The position numbers were made by a program, and so were the translations under genes. From Ustilago trichophora (taxonomy: Eukaryota > Basidiomycota > Ustilaginomycetes > Ustilaginales > Ustilaginaceae): a stretch of 64,000 bases of DNA. How positions within the stretch are numbered: position 1 is the first letter of the stretch; every line of letters begins with the position of its first letter. The notes beneath the pieces are model-generated. The model was given only the letters and a program-made list of their open reading frames with translations. It ran no database searches and was not told where the DNA came from. Below are positions 1 to 11,048 of this stretch, one piece after another. The stretch is from contig OOIN01000001.1 of assembly GCA_900323505.1 (NCBI GenBank), forward strand, positions 1,240,001-1,304,000, given 5' to 3'.

Positions 1-639
1 CTGACACACCTAGCATACTTGCTCCCCAACGCAGGTTCTCGACATGGCCCCTACAGGTCATCAGGATTGGCAACGGAAAATGGATCGGCCAACGGCGGAA
101 AGAAGGGCTCTTCTTCGAGCTCCTCGGCTTCCAACGGGGGCCCGTCGCCGCCTGGAGGCCCGTCGTTTCCGACACCATTCCAAGTGCTCTCGTCGATCGA
201 GTCATCCACCAAGGTTCGGTTCCCTAGTCGTCGCATGACGATGGGTGAGATGCGAAAGCGGGTGCGCAACATTGGCGAGTATGTGACACGAAGTCAGATT
301 GAAGCGGTCGAGCGCGAAAAGCGCATGAAGCTGCTTGGCATCGTGCCACCCTACATGGATGAGTTGGAGGAAGAAGTCGAGGCGATGCATGAGGATGTCA
401 AAGACACCACCGCCCCTGCCACAACCGAATCGTCAACCGAGCAGACTGCAAATGAGGAGAGCAAGAAGGAAGATGCGCCAACAGCAAGCGCACAAGGCAA
501 AGTGGAACAGCTGCCGTTGAGCATGCGACTGATGGAGGAGCTGACACGAGAGCTGATCAACTTTCAGCGAAAGTTTGGCATCGGCCCGGGCAGCTACGGT
601 AGCCTGAGCAGCTCGCATCAATCTGCCACTGTCAACTAG
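1..639 (+). CDS. 3' end of a nuclear-type protein, possibly Cti6-like (partial)
   Basis: The reading frame is open from the left edge and stops at 637-639. The first bases look like the end of an intron: CTGAC at 1-5 could be the branch site and AG at 33-34 the acceptor, so the visible exon probably begins at 35. The product starts with a Ser/Gly/Pro-rich segment. A basic conserved-looking block follows (GEMRKRVRNIGEYVTRSQIE), then an acidic Glu/Thr-rich linker and a hydrophobic helix (LMEELTRELINFQRKFG). The basic block resembles, from memory, the region after the PHD finger in fungal Cti6 proteins of the Rpd3L deacetylase complex. That identity is tentative because the diagnostic PHD finger would lie outside the window. 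That a real gene ends here is well supported; its function is not. Confidence 0.6.
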   Translation: MTHLAYLLPNAGSRHGPYRSSGLATENGSANGGKKGSSSSSSASNGGPSPPGGPSFPTPFQVLSSIESSTKVRFPSRRMTMGEMRKRVRNIGEYVTRSQIEAVEREKRMKLLGIVPPYMDELEEEVEAMHEDVKDTTAPATTESSTEQTANEESKKEDAPTASAQGKVEQLPLSMRLMEELTRELINFQRKFGIGPGSYGSLSSSHQSATVN

Positions 640-2610
640 CTGGCGAATCCTGTGTCAGCTATTGCATGTACGTCTACTTGTTTCACACGCTGAATCCAGC
701 ATTATCATTGGAATGACGGGAGCGTAGCACACGTGTGATCAGGTTTTGAATAACGTCGAAACAGTATTTGTCTATGGTGTGTGCGGGTTACAGTGGCAAC
801 AGGTGGTCTAACGAGATGCGCAAATTGTCCACAGCAAATGTGCGGTTCGTTTCGCACAAGCTTGCTTGCGTTTGCGGCTGACCTGCGATGTAAAGCAAAT
901 GGGGAAGGTCGACCGGGCTTTACGCAAGCGACGAAAGAAAGTCGAGATACAGTAACCTTGTCAGCGTTGAGCTTGTCCGTCGAGCCTTTGCGCTAACAGC
1001 GGCTTTTCCGATCAATCGTGCTTGGAAATGACTCTGCCTTGAGCATCTGACAATGATTGATGTGACGAGAACAGAGGCTTGAGCGTCGTCAAGTGTATCA
1101 GACTTTTTGCTTCCTCCTTCCTCCTCCCCTTTGATGCATGGGTCTGCTGTTACCTTCTCAGCTGTTTTACGATCACACAATTCTTCCATGCTTTCGAATC
1201 TGTGACTCTCACGCATACACGGCACAGAGAACGGTCCACTTGAGTGCGATTTTTTCCCCAAAGGTTGTCCATTCTTGCCTCGCGTCGCCACAATGAAAGA
1301 CACAAAAGGCCGATTCTCAGTGTCTCCTTCTCATACAGTATTTGAGGCGCCGATGCACCTGCGTGTGTGACTGTGCAAAGGTTTGTCGAATTTCGGCGAG
1401 GGTGTCGTCAACGTGCACACTTTGTCAAGCCCACAGTCACCAGCCGCGATTGATTTGTGTGTTTTCCCGCTACTCAAATTGGGGCAGCGAGCTGCAGTCA
1501 TATGTGTTACTCAGTCTCACCTGGGACCTGGGACATGATGATATCTTGACCACGAAAGTCTCTGTCGCCAGAAAGAGAAAGGACCCTCCTACAGAATGAT
1601 CTCACCAGTTGAGCGGCTGTCTGCTTTAGCGATGAAAATTTAAGATTTAAAAAAAGACAACAGCGCGTCTCCCTTACGTACAGCACGACTTCTCGTGTGC
1701 CCTGCTCGCTTTGAAACCCCAGGAGACACAGGCACGCACACGCAGGGACACGCAGATTTGCGCTTTTGAACTTTTGGCTTGGTTCTCTCTGTGTCTTCGA
1801 CCCTGAAAAAGCGTAACTTTACCGGCTTTGTGCATTCATTTTCACTTTTTGTTCTACACAGCAGCTCGCAGTGACGCGCCAAACACCGACCAAAGCCTCC
1901 CACCTCTCCTTTCTTTTCGCCCTGCTGGCTCGCGCATCCTTGCATTGCATCAGCCCACCTGAATTGACTTTCTCTCTTCCTCTGTGTGTGTGTCTCTGGC
2001 ATTTGCAAGTTTGCAAGACACACACTGCTGAGCATCTCCTTGCCTCCCGTCCACATCGTTATCCGTCGCACTTCTTTCCCCGTCTCTTCATCTTCAACCC
2101 CACTCCTCCTTTCCTCCATACCATTTCCACCTTCTTTCGATTGCACATCATCACCCATCGCCGCCCATCCACCATCCTTCCATCCTTCCTTCTTTCAACC
2201 CAACAGCATCAAAAGGGTCGAGAATCGACAATCGAAGTCAACATCACCGCCTCTCTCTTTTCGACAGCCATTTTTTTTTCCAGAAATTCCATTTTTCTCC
2301 AACAACACACACACGTCGTTCAATTCAGGGTGCGACTCGACGCGGACACCTCACCGTATCATCCTCCAATTTCTCATCGCGTGTGTCGTCCGTGGCGAGC
2401 ATACAGTGCATGCGCATTCACTTCTGGCATTCTCGCGACAACAAGCATTCAGCATACACATCGGTGCCAACCCAGTCACCCATAGCATAGTCACAATACA
2501 ACAGATTCCTTCTCTTTCGACATCTTTTCCTCGATCTTTCTATTCGTGCAGGAATCTGAAAGGCATCGCCCATGTTCTGAGGTGCACCTTGCACTTGCCT
2601 TTCGCGTGCC
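640..2610. other. Intergenic region and pyrimidine-rich leader of the SET gene
   Basis: No convincing gene is seen. From about 1870 to 2600 the plus strand is strongly C/T-rich with several CA and CT runs, which fits a long transcribed 5' leader of the methyltransferase gene starting at 2611. Open frames here (for example 1871-2485) translate to Ser/Pro/His-rich sequence typical of pyrimidine tracts and not of protein. Confidence 0.6.
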
Positions 2611-5600
2611 ATGGCCCCCGCACGTAAATCGGCTCGTCCGAGTTTGTCGGCCTCAGCCAACTCTCCAGCCACTGCCTCAGCCGCCACCAAATCTCAACAA
2701 ACTTCGACCGCCGCAAACACTTCTAGCTCAGCTTCAACCTCGACCTCGAAGCCAGCATCACGCACTGCCCGCCAATTCGTTGTCAGCCAAGTTGCCCCCG
2801 TCTCACCATCCAAGACCCAGGGCAACAACTCGTACGAACACCCTATCGTCCTATCCGATACTAGCGACACCGACAACGAAGTTGAGGAGGTTCCCGACAG
2901 TTCAGACGACGAAGTTACCGCTCCCACTGCACTGACACCCAGCCCAAACGCATCCAAACAGAACATGTCGCTCCTCTCGCCATCCGCTCATGCCAACATC
3001 TCTGTCGAGAGAAGTCACTCGACCAGCAGTCTCGACCGATCCTATGCTGCCTCGTTGAACAGCGATCTCAACGCCATATCGGACGGCACTCTTTCCTCGC
3101 TCAGCTCTATCGACTCTGACAGCGATGGAACCGACTCTGACGACAGAGGCGCCCAGTCTTCCAAGCGCATCTTTCGTCCTTCGCAAAGTAACAGACCTGC
3201 CTCCACGCCATCACGTGGCTCGGTAGACCCTCAGGAAACCACCAGCCAGTCCTCTTCTTCCACACCAACACCCAGCCGTAGATCGGCTCGCATCGTGACC
3301 TCTGGCTCGAGTGTTCAAAAGGCACTTCAGAGGCGCGACGAGCTCGACGCCAAACTCACCGCCAGTCCAGCTCGCAAAAAGCTCGACTCTCCCGAGGCAC
3401 CACCACCATCAAAGAGATTGCTTATAAGGCCGAGGAAGTCGGCGCCTGATGCCACCCTCGCAGCCTCATCGAACGTTGGCCTTGCGGCGCAGCAAACACC
3501 AACGTCTGCGTCTCCCCAGAGCTCGTCAGCTTCTGCTTCGGCACGACGAAGTTCCCGGCTGTCATTGCCCTCGGCGTCCGCGATGGCCGCGCCAGCGTCT
3601 CCTTCCAGGCACGAAGCAGTCGCACAGAGTCCTGTGGTCAAAGAAGCCCCATTGCAGGAGGCTGGGCGTGAAATCAGACGAGGGAGACGCTCTCGAGGCT
3701 CAGAACCGGCAGCAGAGGCATCTACTTCCTCGCTTTCTTCTTCTCCGGTATCGTCTTCTATGCCATCTTCCGTCGTATCGACGTCGGCTGCTCCTTCTGC
3801 CAATGCTGGCGCCAGCGCAGCAGACAATCCTGTGAAGCGAGGTCGAGGTCGACCAAGAAAGTCCGCAGATGTCGCTTCGCCCTCGCCACTTACTCCGGCG
3901 AGCTCAGCCGCAGATCCCAGGGAGGATGCTGTGACTGCTCGTCTGCGTAAGCGAAGCTTGTCTTCCGTCGCTACAAGCGCTGCTCCCGCATCTCCGATCG
4001 TGGCTGACAAAGAGGACTCCACGTCACCTCGGCGCAAGAGAGGCAGGCCTACGCGCAAGTCGCTCCACCTCGAAGAAGAGGTCAGCAACAGCGCGGCCCC
4101 TGGAACACCAGAGCCTCCGCAAGCTGCACGAGCAAATGGCATCTCTAGACAGCAAGCGATCGACATGCTCGACGATGACCTCAGCGAGTTGAGCGATGAC
4201 AGCGATATGTCTGTCGACTCGCCCGCACCTTCCCAGAGTGAACCAACCGGTCCGGCACGAAGAGGACGTCCTCCTTTGGCTCGTGCCGCCGAGGCCAGAA
4301 GGATAAAGCGTGCCGCCAGACAGGACAAGGATGGTAAATCGTATCACTACACTGGTCTGTATGCTGGCGAGGCTGACGCCGTGGCTTCGACCTCGACGCT
4401 CCGTCCGGGGGAGGCGCAGAATCCGGTCCTCCCAATGCCCATCCACTTTGGTGCCAAACTCCTGACAGAGGAGCGAGACTTCTGCCTTCCCTATCCGATC
4501 CATCAGAAGATGGACCAGCTTCGTGATCGCGTCAACGCCAAGCGCAAGCCTCCCCGCTACCAGCACATCAGCAAGAACAAGTACGTTTCCCGTCCCAAAC
4601 TGCATGGTGAAGTGCCTCTGTGCAACTGCAAGCCGGGCAGCGGATGTGGAGCTGACTGCCTGAACCGCATGCTTATGTTCATTTGCGATCCGAGGACCTG
4701 CCCGAGCGCGAGCAACTGCACCAACGTCAGCCTTGGTCGACGACCGGCGGTCAAGACAGCCGTTTCTTATTACGGTCGTCGTGGCTTTGGCTTGAAGACG
4801 CTCGAGCCCATCAAGAAGGACGACTTTATCGACGAGTACCGAGGTGAAGTCATCGACCTTACCGAAGCTGGCAAGCGAGTGACCGAAGAGTACAAAGCGA
4901 CCGGCAACTTTTACCTGCTCGACTACGACTCGGCTGCAGGTGAGCTGCTTGACGGAGGTCGCAAAGGCAACATTACCCGCTTTGCCAACCACTCTTGCGA
5001 CCCCAACTGCCGCATCGAGAAGTTCATCATCTGCGGCACCGACGAGGCGCTTTCGGCGGAATTCCAGATCGGTCTCTTTGCGACCCGCGATATCGAAGCA
5101 GGCGAGGAGCTAACCTACAACTATGGTTGGTCCAGATTCCAGCCTCGAGATATCACCGGAGCTCCCACGCACCAAGTCCCGATCGAGCGGTGCCTCTGCG
5201 GAGCCGCCAATTGCTCTGGTATTCTGGGCGGCAAGAAAGCGCCGCCGACCAAGGCTGCAGTGGCAGATGTGGTGGCCAATTCACGCAAGAAAACAGCCAA
5301 AGGCAGAGGCAAGGGCAAGGGCAGAGCAAGGAAGGCAGTCCAAGGTTCACGAGTCCGGATGCGCGCCATGACACCGATGCACAATGCTTCGCGTCTGTCG
5401 GCAGCAGCTATGCCGAGTTCATCGCTGGCGATCACAGCGAGAAACTCTCGGAAGCGGGACGAACCTCAGTCAAGCTTCCTCAGCAAAGTCGCCATCAAGC
5501 GCCGCGAGCGCTCAGCACGCGCTGCCAACGATGCAACCTCGTCAGCCTCGTTGTCAGTGCCGGGCAGCATGGTGGCAGCTGCAACCAGCGAGAGCTCAGT

Positions 5601-6723
5601 GGGAGCTGTCGACGCAATGGATGTTGACGAACCGTCTACTCCCACAGTGACGGAACAAACAATTGCGGCACAGCAATCATCTACATCGTCACACGCTTCG
5701 TCGTCGTCCGCGTCGATCGTTCCATCCTCACATGCTCGCACGACCTCGATCGTAACATCGCACGGGGCTCGGGTTGTTGGCCCCATTGCATCCAAGGACG
5801 GGGACGCATCAGGATCAGGATCGTCAGGCTCTGAAGGGCCGGCCAATGCAACGTCAGCAGCGCCTGTCAAAGCAACCTCCAAAACCAGTGGCAGTCTCCT
5901 CATGCGATTGCCATTGTTGAAGGGACTGTCCACTTCGAGGGCCGGAAGCGCCTTTGGACGCGCGGCGACCGCCGCTCGTGGCACCAAGGATCGACGATGC
6001 TCGGCGGCGGAAGCCTTGATCTCGGACAACGACGAAAGTTCGTCGTTGGAGCGCGATCTGTCGGACTCGGACGGTCTCTTGTCGGATTTTCAGAAGCAGG
6101 ATGATGGTCCGCAGCAGCATCCTGCTTTGAAGAAAGCTGCCGGCAAACCAGGTCGCCGCGGTCGTCATAAGCTGCAGCTGAGCAGCGAAGAGGCAGAGCG
6201 CCGAGCAGCGGATCGGCGGGCTCGAAATGCCTTCCTTGCACGTGTCCGGCGTGCGTCGAAGCGCGGGATCGTGATCCAAGATCCTACGCAGCATCCTCTC
6301 AAGAAAATCAGCATCCAGTGCACTGCCGCCCCGGAAAACACATATATCCCGGACCTGCCCTCGTCGCTTGTGACACTGGGCATGAGCACAGCCGACGCAC
6401 GTCGAGCGCGTAATGCGTTCCTTGCGCGTGTGCGGAGGGCCATGAAGCGCGGATATGCCAAGGACTTGGCCATCAAGATGGCAGCCAAGCCACTGCCGGG
6501 AGATGCAGCACGAGATACGCCAGTAATGAAGGCTCAACGAGCGTACATGGAGCAACTGGAGCGCGAGGCTGTGGATGAGCTTTCGGCTTCGGTGGGTAGT
6601 GGCGCTCAAGGTGGCGAAGGGTCGCGTATGGCGAGCAACAGCCAGCAAACTACAGCTTCGGGAGCAGCAGCAGGTGAAGATAGCTGGGTGGACGAGTCCA
6701 GCTGGGCGTCCCCTCAGAAATGA
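2611..6723 (+). CDS. AT-hook and AWS-SET-postSET histone methyltransferase (Ash1-type, probable H3K36)
   Basis: A 1,370-residue intronless protein. The first ~600 residues are Ser/Ala/Pro-rich and disordered, with three AT-hook cores (GRGRPRK near 411-417, RGRP near 477-480, RGRP near 551-554), which would bind the minor groove of AT-rich DNA. A Cys-rich AWS segment starts at C671. The SET domain spans about 720-845, with the NHSCDPNC motif (793-800) and the YNYGW motif (836-840) that form the cofactor and catalytic site. The post-SET cysteines are C861, C863 and C868. Order and motifs match the Ash1/Set2 class of nuclear H3K36 methyltransferases. No SRI or WW domain is visible, and the AT-hooks favour Ash1 over Set2. 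The C-terminal third is disordered but holds two copies of an 18-residue basic motif (1202-1219 and 1264-1281). The start at 2611 has a good context and is the first ATG in frame. Confidence 0.9.
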   Translation: MAPARKSARPSLSASANSPATASAATKSQQTSTAANTSSSASTSTSKPASRTARQFVVSQVAPVSPSKTQGNNSYEHPIVLSDTSDTDNEVEEVPDSSDDEVTAPTALTPSPNASKQNMSLLSPSAHANISVERSHSTSSLDRSYAASLNSDLNAISDGTLSSLSSIDSDSDGTDSDDRGAQSSKRIFRPSQSNRPASTPSRGSVDPQETTSQSSSSTPTPSRRSARIVTSGSSVQKALQRRDELDAKLTASPARKKLDSPEAPPPSKRLLIRPRKSAPDATLAASSNVGLAAQQTPTSASPQSSSASASARRSSRLSLPSASAMAAPASPSRHEAVAQSPVVKEAPLQEAGREIRRGRRSRGSEPAAEASTSSLSSSPVSSSMPSSVVSTSAAPSANAGASAADNPVKRGRGRPRKSADVASPSPLTPASSAADPREDAVTARLRKRSLSSVATSAAPASPIVADKEDSTSPRRKRGRPTRKSLHLEEEVSNSAAPGTPEPPQAARANGISRQQAIDMLDDDLSELSDDSDMSVDSPAPSQSEPTGPARRGRPPLARAAEARRIKRAARQDKDGKSYHYTGLYAGEADAVASTSTLRPGEAQNPVLPMPIHFGAKLLTEERDFCLPYPIHQKMDQLRDRVNAKRKPPRYQHISKNKYVSRPKLHGEVPLCNCKPGSGCGADCLNRMLMFICDPRTCPSASNCTNVSLGRRPAVKTAVSYYGRRGFGLKTLEPIKKDDFIDEYRGEVIDLTEAGKRVTEEYKATGNFYLLDYDSAAGELLDGGRKGNITRFANHSCDPNCRIEKFIICGTDEALSAEFQIGLFATRDIEAGEELTYNYGWSRFQPRDITGAPTHQVPIERCLCGAANCSGILGGKKAPPTKAAVADVVANSRKKTAKGRGKGKGRARKAVQGSRVRMRAMTPMHNASRLSAAAMPSSSLAITARNSRKRDEPQSSFLSKVAIKRRERSARAANDATSSASLSVPGSMVAAATSESSVGAVDAMDVDEPSTPTVTEQTIAAQQSSTSSHASSSSASIVPSSHARTTSIVTSHGARVVGPIASKDGDASGSGSSGSEGPANATSAAPVKATSKTSGSLLMRLPLLKGLSTSRAGSAFGRAATAARGTKDRRCSAAEALISDNDESSSLERDLSDSDGLLSDFQKQDDGPQQHPALKKAAGKPGRRGRHKLQLSSEEAERRAADRRARNAFLARVRRASKRGIVIQDPTQHPLKKISIQCTAAPENTYIPDLPSSLVTLGMSTADARRARNAFLARVRRAMKRGYAKDLAIKMAAKPLPGDAARDTPVMKAQRAYMEQLEREAVDELSASVGSGAQGGEGSRMASNSQQTTASGAAAGEDSWVDESSWASPQK

Positions 6724-7795
6724 GGGGACGCAAACAGGCAGTCAACTCCTCGCAACTTGTCGATCCGCTCATATGTGGCTTGGCCGAGGGAGTGTCCATC
6801 TTTTCATCATGATCATGGTACACGCCACGTACCAAACAGTACATTAACAGCATTCCTTGTAATCTCACCAAGTCGGAAACAAGGCTGGAGCAAGCCTGAG
6901 GCACGAGTCTGAAAAACAACTGCCGTCGGCAATGCAGATCGAAGAGTGAGCCATACTTGAACGGAAAACCAAACGCAACAAGGCTGTCTGTAGATCCGAG
7001 TGTGCTTGCTTTGTCCGATGATCTCATGCTGTCCACCGTCAACATCAGTAGCAAGAATGGATAGATGCTACTGCTCGCAAGTTGTGCTGGCTGCGAGTTG
7101 CAGCCAAAAGAACGGGCAAGATTCTGCGGTCTGGGTTGGCCTTAAACTCGTGCTCCGGAACGGAAAGAAAATCCAGAGGGCGAATTCATCCGTGGAGAGA
7201 GACGCGGATTCGATTCACGGAGTCTGCAGCTAAATTGACTCTGCTGTTTGGACCCGGTTTTTGGAGGATCGGTTTGGTGCGCGGCGGATGGGAGGGCGAG
7301 CCAAATTGCAATAAGAAGGAAGCACCTAGCTGCTCGCCATCTCTCGGATCCGCTCTCTCCACCCAAATTCGATATACCTCAAGCTCATTCTCGGACCCGC
7401 AATCCTCCCCCGCATCCTTGGTGCCCCCCGCTCAGCTGCAGCCCATCCTGCAGACGTCAACGTCAGACTCTACCTTCCACCACCCGCCACGCTCCTGCCA
7501 ACGGGCTAGGCCTAGGTGCCTGAGGGCTCAACTACATTCCCCGCCGTCGTCGATACTGGCGAGGCATTGCAATACATCTCCTGCGCAGTCGTCGTCATCA
7601 TTCACGCGGACTGTACCGGCAACATAGCTTCAGCGCGGACTTCATATGCAGTCGTGACAGACTCTTGACCGGTGGACCGCCTTGATTGTTTTCCTCTCCT
7701 TGGAGGACTTTGGATGACAGCGCGCTTGAGACGAAGCCAGACAACAACGCCGACATTGCACCATCCGCGTCCGAAAGGTAGGTTCGATCGGCATT
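6724..7795. other. Intergenic region
   Basis: This holds the 3' flank of the SET gene and the leader of the zinc-cluster gene. Nothing with coding character was found. A C/T-rich tract from 7320 to 7600 probably belongs to the promoter and leader of the downstream gene. Confidence 0.5.
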
Positions 7796-10660
7796 ATGTC
7801 CGATACAGCAGGATCGAGCAGGCAAGACACGTCGTCCGGGGCAGTTCCGGCTTGGCACGATCAGTCCGAGGCTCAACAGCATGGGGACTCACTGCATACC
7901 CATTCACTGCTAACTGAGGCAGGTGCCGGTGATATTGGCGGTAGCCAAGTGCAAGGTGCCGATGCACACGCAAACTCGGATGGCACCATGGCAATCAGGG
8001 AGCATGGAGAGAGCAGCCCAGCGCAGAGAACTTCAGATGTCTCGCCCTCGTCCAATGGAGCAACAGCAGCTACTAGCGCACGCGACCTTACTGACTACAG
8101 CACACAGCAGCCTTCTCCGTTCGGGGTCGGTATCGCCAGCAGCAACGGAAATCACGGAACTGCCAGCAGCAGTGTGGCCGATGACTCCGCGTATCAATCG
8201 CCAACTGTGCCGCCATCTGCGTCCGCATCTCCCAGCAAGAGTGGCGCCACCATCTTGATGGCATCGCGAAAGCAGAACAGCGCCTGCGATGCGTGTCGAA
8301 GCCGCAAGGTGCGCTGCAACAGAGATCCCGGTGAGGCCAAATGCAACCACTGCAAGGCCAAGAACATCGATTGCACCACCCTTTACGTTCAATGGGCCAC
8401 CTCATCGTCCAAGCGTCCTACCAAGCGTGCCAGAACCTCGTTGCAAGTGCCCGTAGACGAGAAAAAGGAGGCGCCCAAACCACCAGAGATCATTGACGCG
8501 GCGGTGCAGGCCCAGGATCGCGTGCTCAACGCGCTCTTCCAACGAGATACCGACTATGCACCGAGCGACAATCGTGTCTACGTTTACCAAAACCTTCCAT
8601 GCAATGCACCGCTAACAGCGAGCGGATACACCACCCGCAACATCCTGCCAACCGCCTACCTTCCAGGACCCAAACCAGCAGCGACCACCAGCGCAGAGTT
8701 GCATCTGTTGGACCGACAGCGAAGGGAGGACTTTGTCAATGATCTGGTCGAGACCTACTTTTCGGTCGTCCATGCCAGACTCCCACTGCTCAATCCTCAG
8801 ACCTTCCGCAAGCGCTACTACGAGCGCAGCGAAGAGCTGGGAGGGCCGCCGTCGGACATCATCCTTGCCATCGTGATTGCATGGGGTGCCAAGTTCAGCG
8901 AAAATCCGCTGATCGCTCAGGATCGCAACGAGAGCGCGGTCGAGTTGCAGAAAGCATATGCACAGGCTCAGGCAGCACTCATCAAAGGCGAGACCGAAAA
9001 GGCCGATCAGATCACCGGCGTCAAGGGCGGTATCGAGCAGCCCATCTTGACAGTATCCGAGGAACTTCGGGAACAAGGTCGAAACAGGATTGCAGATCAT
9101 CTGACATGGCGGGCTCAGGACATCATGGACCGTCTCCGCGTCGCCAGAGTGGCCACATTAGAGAACGCACAGGCCTGCTTCCTGATGGAGCCCATGCTGT
9201 TGCATCCTTCCGTCTATTTCAATGGCAATCCCAACATCTCTGGAACACCTGTACCAGCCAAGCACCGAAGCTTGCTGGCATACACCAACGGACACTGGTA
9301 CGTCATCGCGATCAAGCATATGCTTGACTTGGGCATCAACTGCAAGGAGAAAGTCATGACCATCAAGGATCCTGCCTTGCGAGGAGAGACGCTGTTTGCA
9401 TGGTGGCTCGCCTGCATGGCCGACTCGGCCTCGTCGCTTTTCTTCCAACGCCGCTGTATCATCTCTGCTGACGACTACAACAGCGATCCACCGGCAGGTG
9501 ACGCAGACAACAAGAAGGAGGCACCGCATCCGCTTGGCAGTTTGGATTCGTATCTGGCTTTCTTCGGATCTGCGCACGACGCGGTCACGTTCCAGCGCAA
9601 GCTTGCCGCCATGTACTTTGCGCCGCGCAGCCACATCGAAGGCGTTCGCCTCGACAAGGTGGCCGACATTATGGAGATGCTGCAGAAATGGCGAGTGGAT
9701 CACCTTGAGAAGGTGGGTGTTCCACTCCCCCACTGGCCTCCTCACTGGGACTACATTGCTGCCGTGAGTGCATGTACTAGCGACATCAACTATCACGCCA
9801 ATTGGATCGTGCTGTGGCGACTCGTCGACGAGATGGGCATCTACGGCACCGACCGATCGGACGCGACCTCGCCCATCCATCAGGATCGACTGAAGCGACG
9901 GGTGGACCAAGACGCCACACCACGTGGTGAAGTTCCGGATCCAGACCGCGTCCAAGTGGTCTTGGCAACCATCCAGGAAGAGGCGCTCAACAGTGCCCTT
10001 CGAATCGCGGGTCTCACCGAAATCCTTCGAAGCAACCAGTATCTGCGTCTGGACCCTTGCAACTCGCTACAGAGTCTCGAACAGGCCGCACATATGCTGA
10101 TCCGATTTCAGCGAAGTGAAGTCGACATTATCGTCGCAGGATTCCGACAGTACGGTCTGTCGTACGAGGACTGCTTTGACAAGGCTGATCTGATGGAAGA
10201 TCTGGCTGCCGCTTACAACGAACGTGCACGTACCGATGCCAGTTTTGTCCCCGGTTCTGCGCTCGGTCTGGCGCTGGAACGCGATGCGAACAATGCCGAG
10301 CACAACGGTATTCCAGAGCTCGCCATTGCAGCTGCGGCCCTGTCGAACGCTGCTGCTTCTGCCAATAGCGATGCAGCTGGACAGTACGACTTTGCAGCTC
10401 AGACGACGCAGCCTCAACCATCGTCGACCGTAGACCAGGATGTGACCACCGATGTCAAGGATCCTTCCAACACGGCCAGTTTCGACAGCATGTTTACTAC
10501 CGCTGGCGATGCAAACGGACCGCATGGCAGCTCGTTGCATGACGACGAAGCGCGTAGCGACGTTGCTGTTGTCGGACAGCCGATATACAATGATCCCAGG
10601 GACTCTTCGACACATGCAGGCTTCGATCCCGACGGCGTTGCAGAAACCACTACAGATTGA
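7796..10660 (+). CDS. Zn(II)2Cys6 fungal transcription factor
   Basis: A 954-residue protein with no intron. The binuclear zinc cluster has cysteines at 164, 167, 174, 183, 186 and 193, in the Cx2Cx6C...Cx2Cx6C pattern that defines the fungal Gal4-type DNA-binding domain. A basic linker follows (KRPTKRARTS), then a long helical region from about 310 to 650 of the fungal_trans type, recognisable from YFSVVHARLPLLNPQTF. The N-terminal 150 residues and the last ~130 (Ala/Ser/Asp-rich) are disordered and could hold activation regions. The protein should act in the nucleus on CGG-type half sites; its target pathway cannot be read from the sequence. The ATG at 7796 is the first in the frame. Confidence 0.92.
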   Translation: MSDTAGSSRQDTSSGAVPAWHDQSEAQQHGDSLHTHSLLTEAGAGDIGGSQVQGADAHANSDGTMAIREHGESSPAQRTSDVSPSSNGATAATSARDLTDYSTQQPSPFGVGIASSNGNHGTASSSVADDSAYQSPTVPPSASASPSKSGATILMASRKQNSACDACRSRKVRCNRDPGEAKCNHCKAKNIDCTTLYVQWATSSSKRPTKRARTSLQVPVDEKKEAPKPPEIIDAAVQAQDRVLNALFQRDTDYAPSDNRVYVYQNLPCNAPLTASGYTTRNILPTAYLPGPKPAATTSAELHLLDRQRREDFVNDLVETYFSVVHARLPLLNPQTFRKRYYERSEELGGPPSDIILAIVIAWGAKFSENPLIAQDRNESAVELQKAYAQAQAALIKGETEKADQITGVKGGIEQPILTVSEELREQGRNRIADHLTWRAQDIMDRLRVARVATLENAQACFLMEPMLLHPSVYFNGNPNISGTPVPAKHRSLLAYTNGHWYVIAIKHMLDLGINCKEKVMTIKDPALRGETLFAWWLACMADSASSLFFQRRCIISADDYNSDPPAGDADNKKEAPHPLGSLDSYLAFFGSAHDAVTFQRKLAAMYFAPRSHIEGVRLDKVADIMEMLQKWRVDHLEKVGVPLPHWPPHWDYIAAVSACTSDINYHANWIVLWRLVDEMGIYGTDRSDATSPIHQDRLKRRVDQDATPRGEVPDPDRVQVVLATIQEEALNSALRIAGLTEILRSNQYLRLDPCNSLQSLEQAAHMLIRFQRSEVDIIVAGFRQYGLSYEDCFDKADLMEDLAAAYNERARTDASFVPGSALGLALERDANNAEHNGIPELAIAAAALSNAAASANSDAAGQYDFAAQTTQPQPSSTVDQDVTTDVKDPSNTASFDSMFTTAGDANGPHGSSLHDDEARSDVAVVGQPIYNDPRDSSTHAGFDPDGVAETTTD

Positions 10661-11048
10661 AAGGGCGCCAACTCGTCACGACTCGATACCTTGTTCGCTT
10701 CTATTTGCTTTGATACCGCTCCATGCCCAAAAACAATCTCGACGAATTCTACGACAGATCCTTATGCTACAGCTACTCTTCCTTGAAATGCATCGTGCTG
10801 CTACACAGACTTCCACATGAACCGACGACAATGAGGCTCGTCTTAGAAAAGGATGAGAGAGGAAGGGTAAATTTTTGGCATTGGTTGTCAAACAGTATGG
10901 AGGAGGAAGGCGTGTAAGGTTTGGGTTGGGTTCCTCTTAACAGCATTTCAACGGCATTGCTGCTGCTGCTCAGTATGTTAGGCCGTGAGAATGCTGCCAC
11001 ACGAGATCCCGTCATAGTATGTTGTCCGAGCAAAAAAAAAACCCCAAT
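10661..11048. other. Convergent intergenic region
   Basis: This separates the tail-to-tail zinc-cluster and malate dehydrogenase genes. A poly-A run at 11031-11040 lies just downstream of the latter's stop codon, in the position of its 3' UTR (poly-U in the transcript). No other feature was found. Confidence 0.5.

Noticed and set aside
1871..2627. Two overlapping ~200-codon frames upstream of the SET gene
   Set aside because: Both arise from a pyrimidine-rich leader; they are Ser/Pro/His-rich with no conserved motif.
3327..4992. Long minus-strand frames inside the SET methyltransferase gene
   Set aside because: They shadow Ser/Ala-rich coding sequence on the plus strand, which has clear domains.
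7160..7240. Possible T-arm (ATCGAATCC on the minus strand)
   Set aside because: The stem does not pair and no A-box or acceptor was found.
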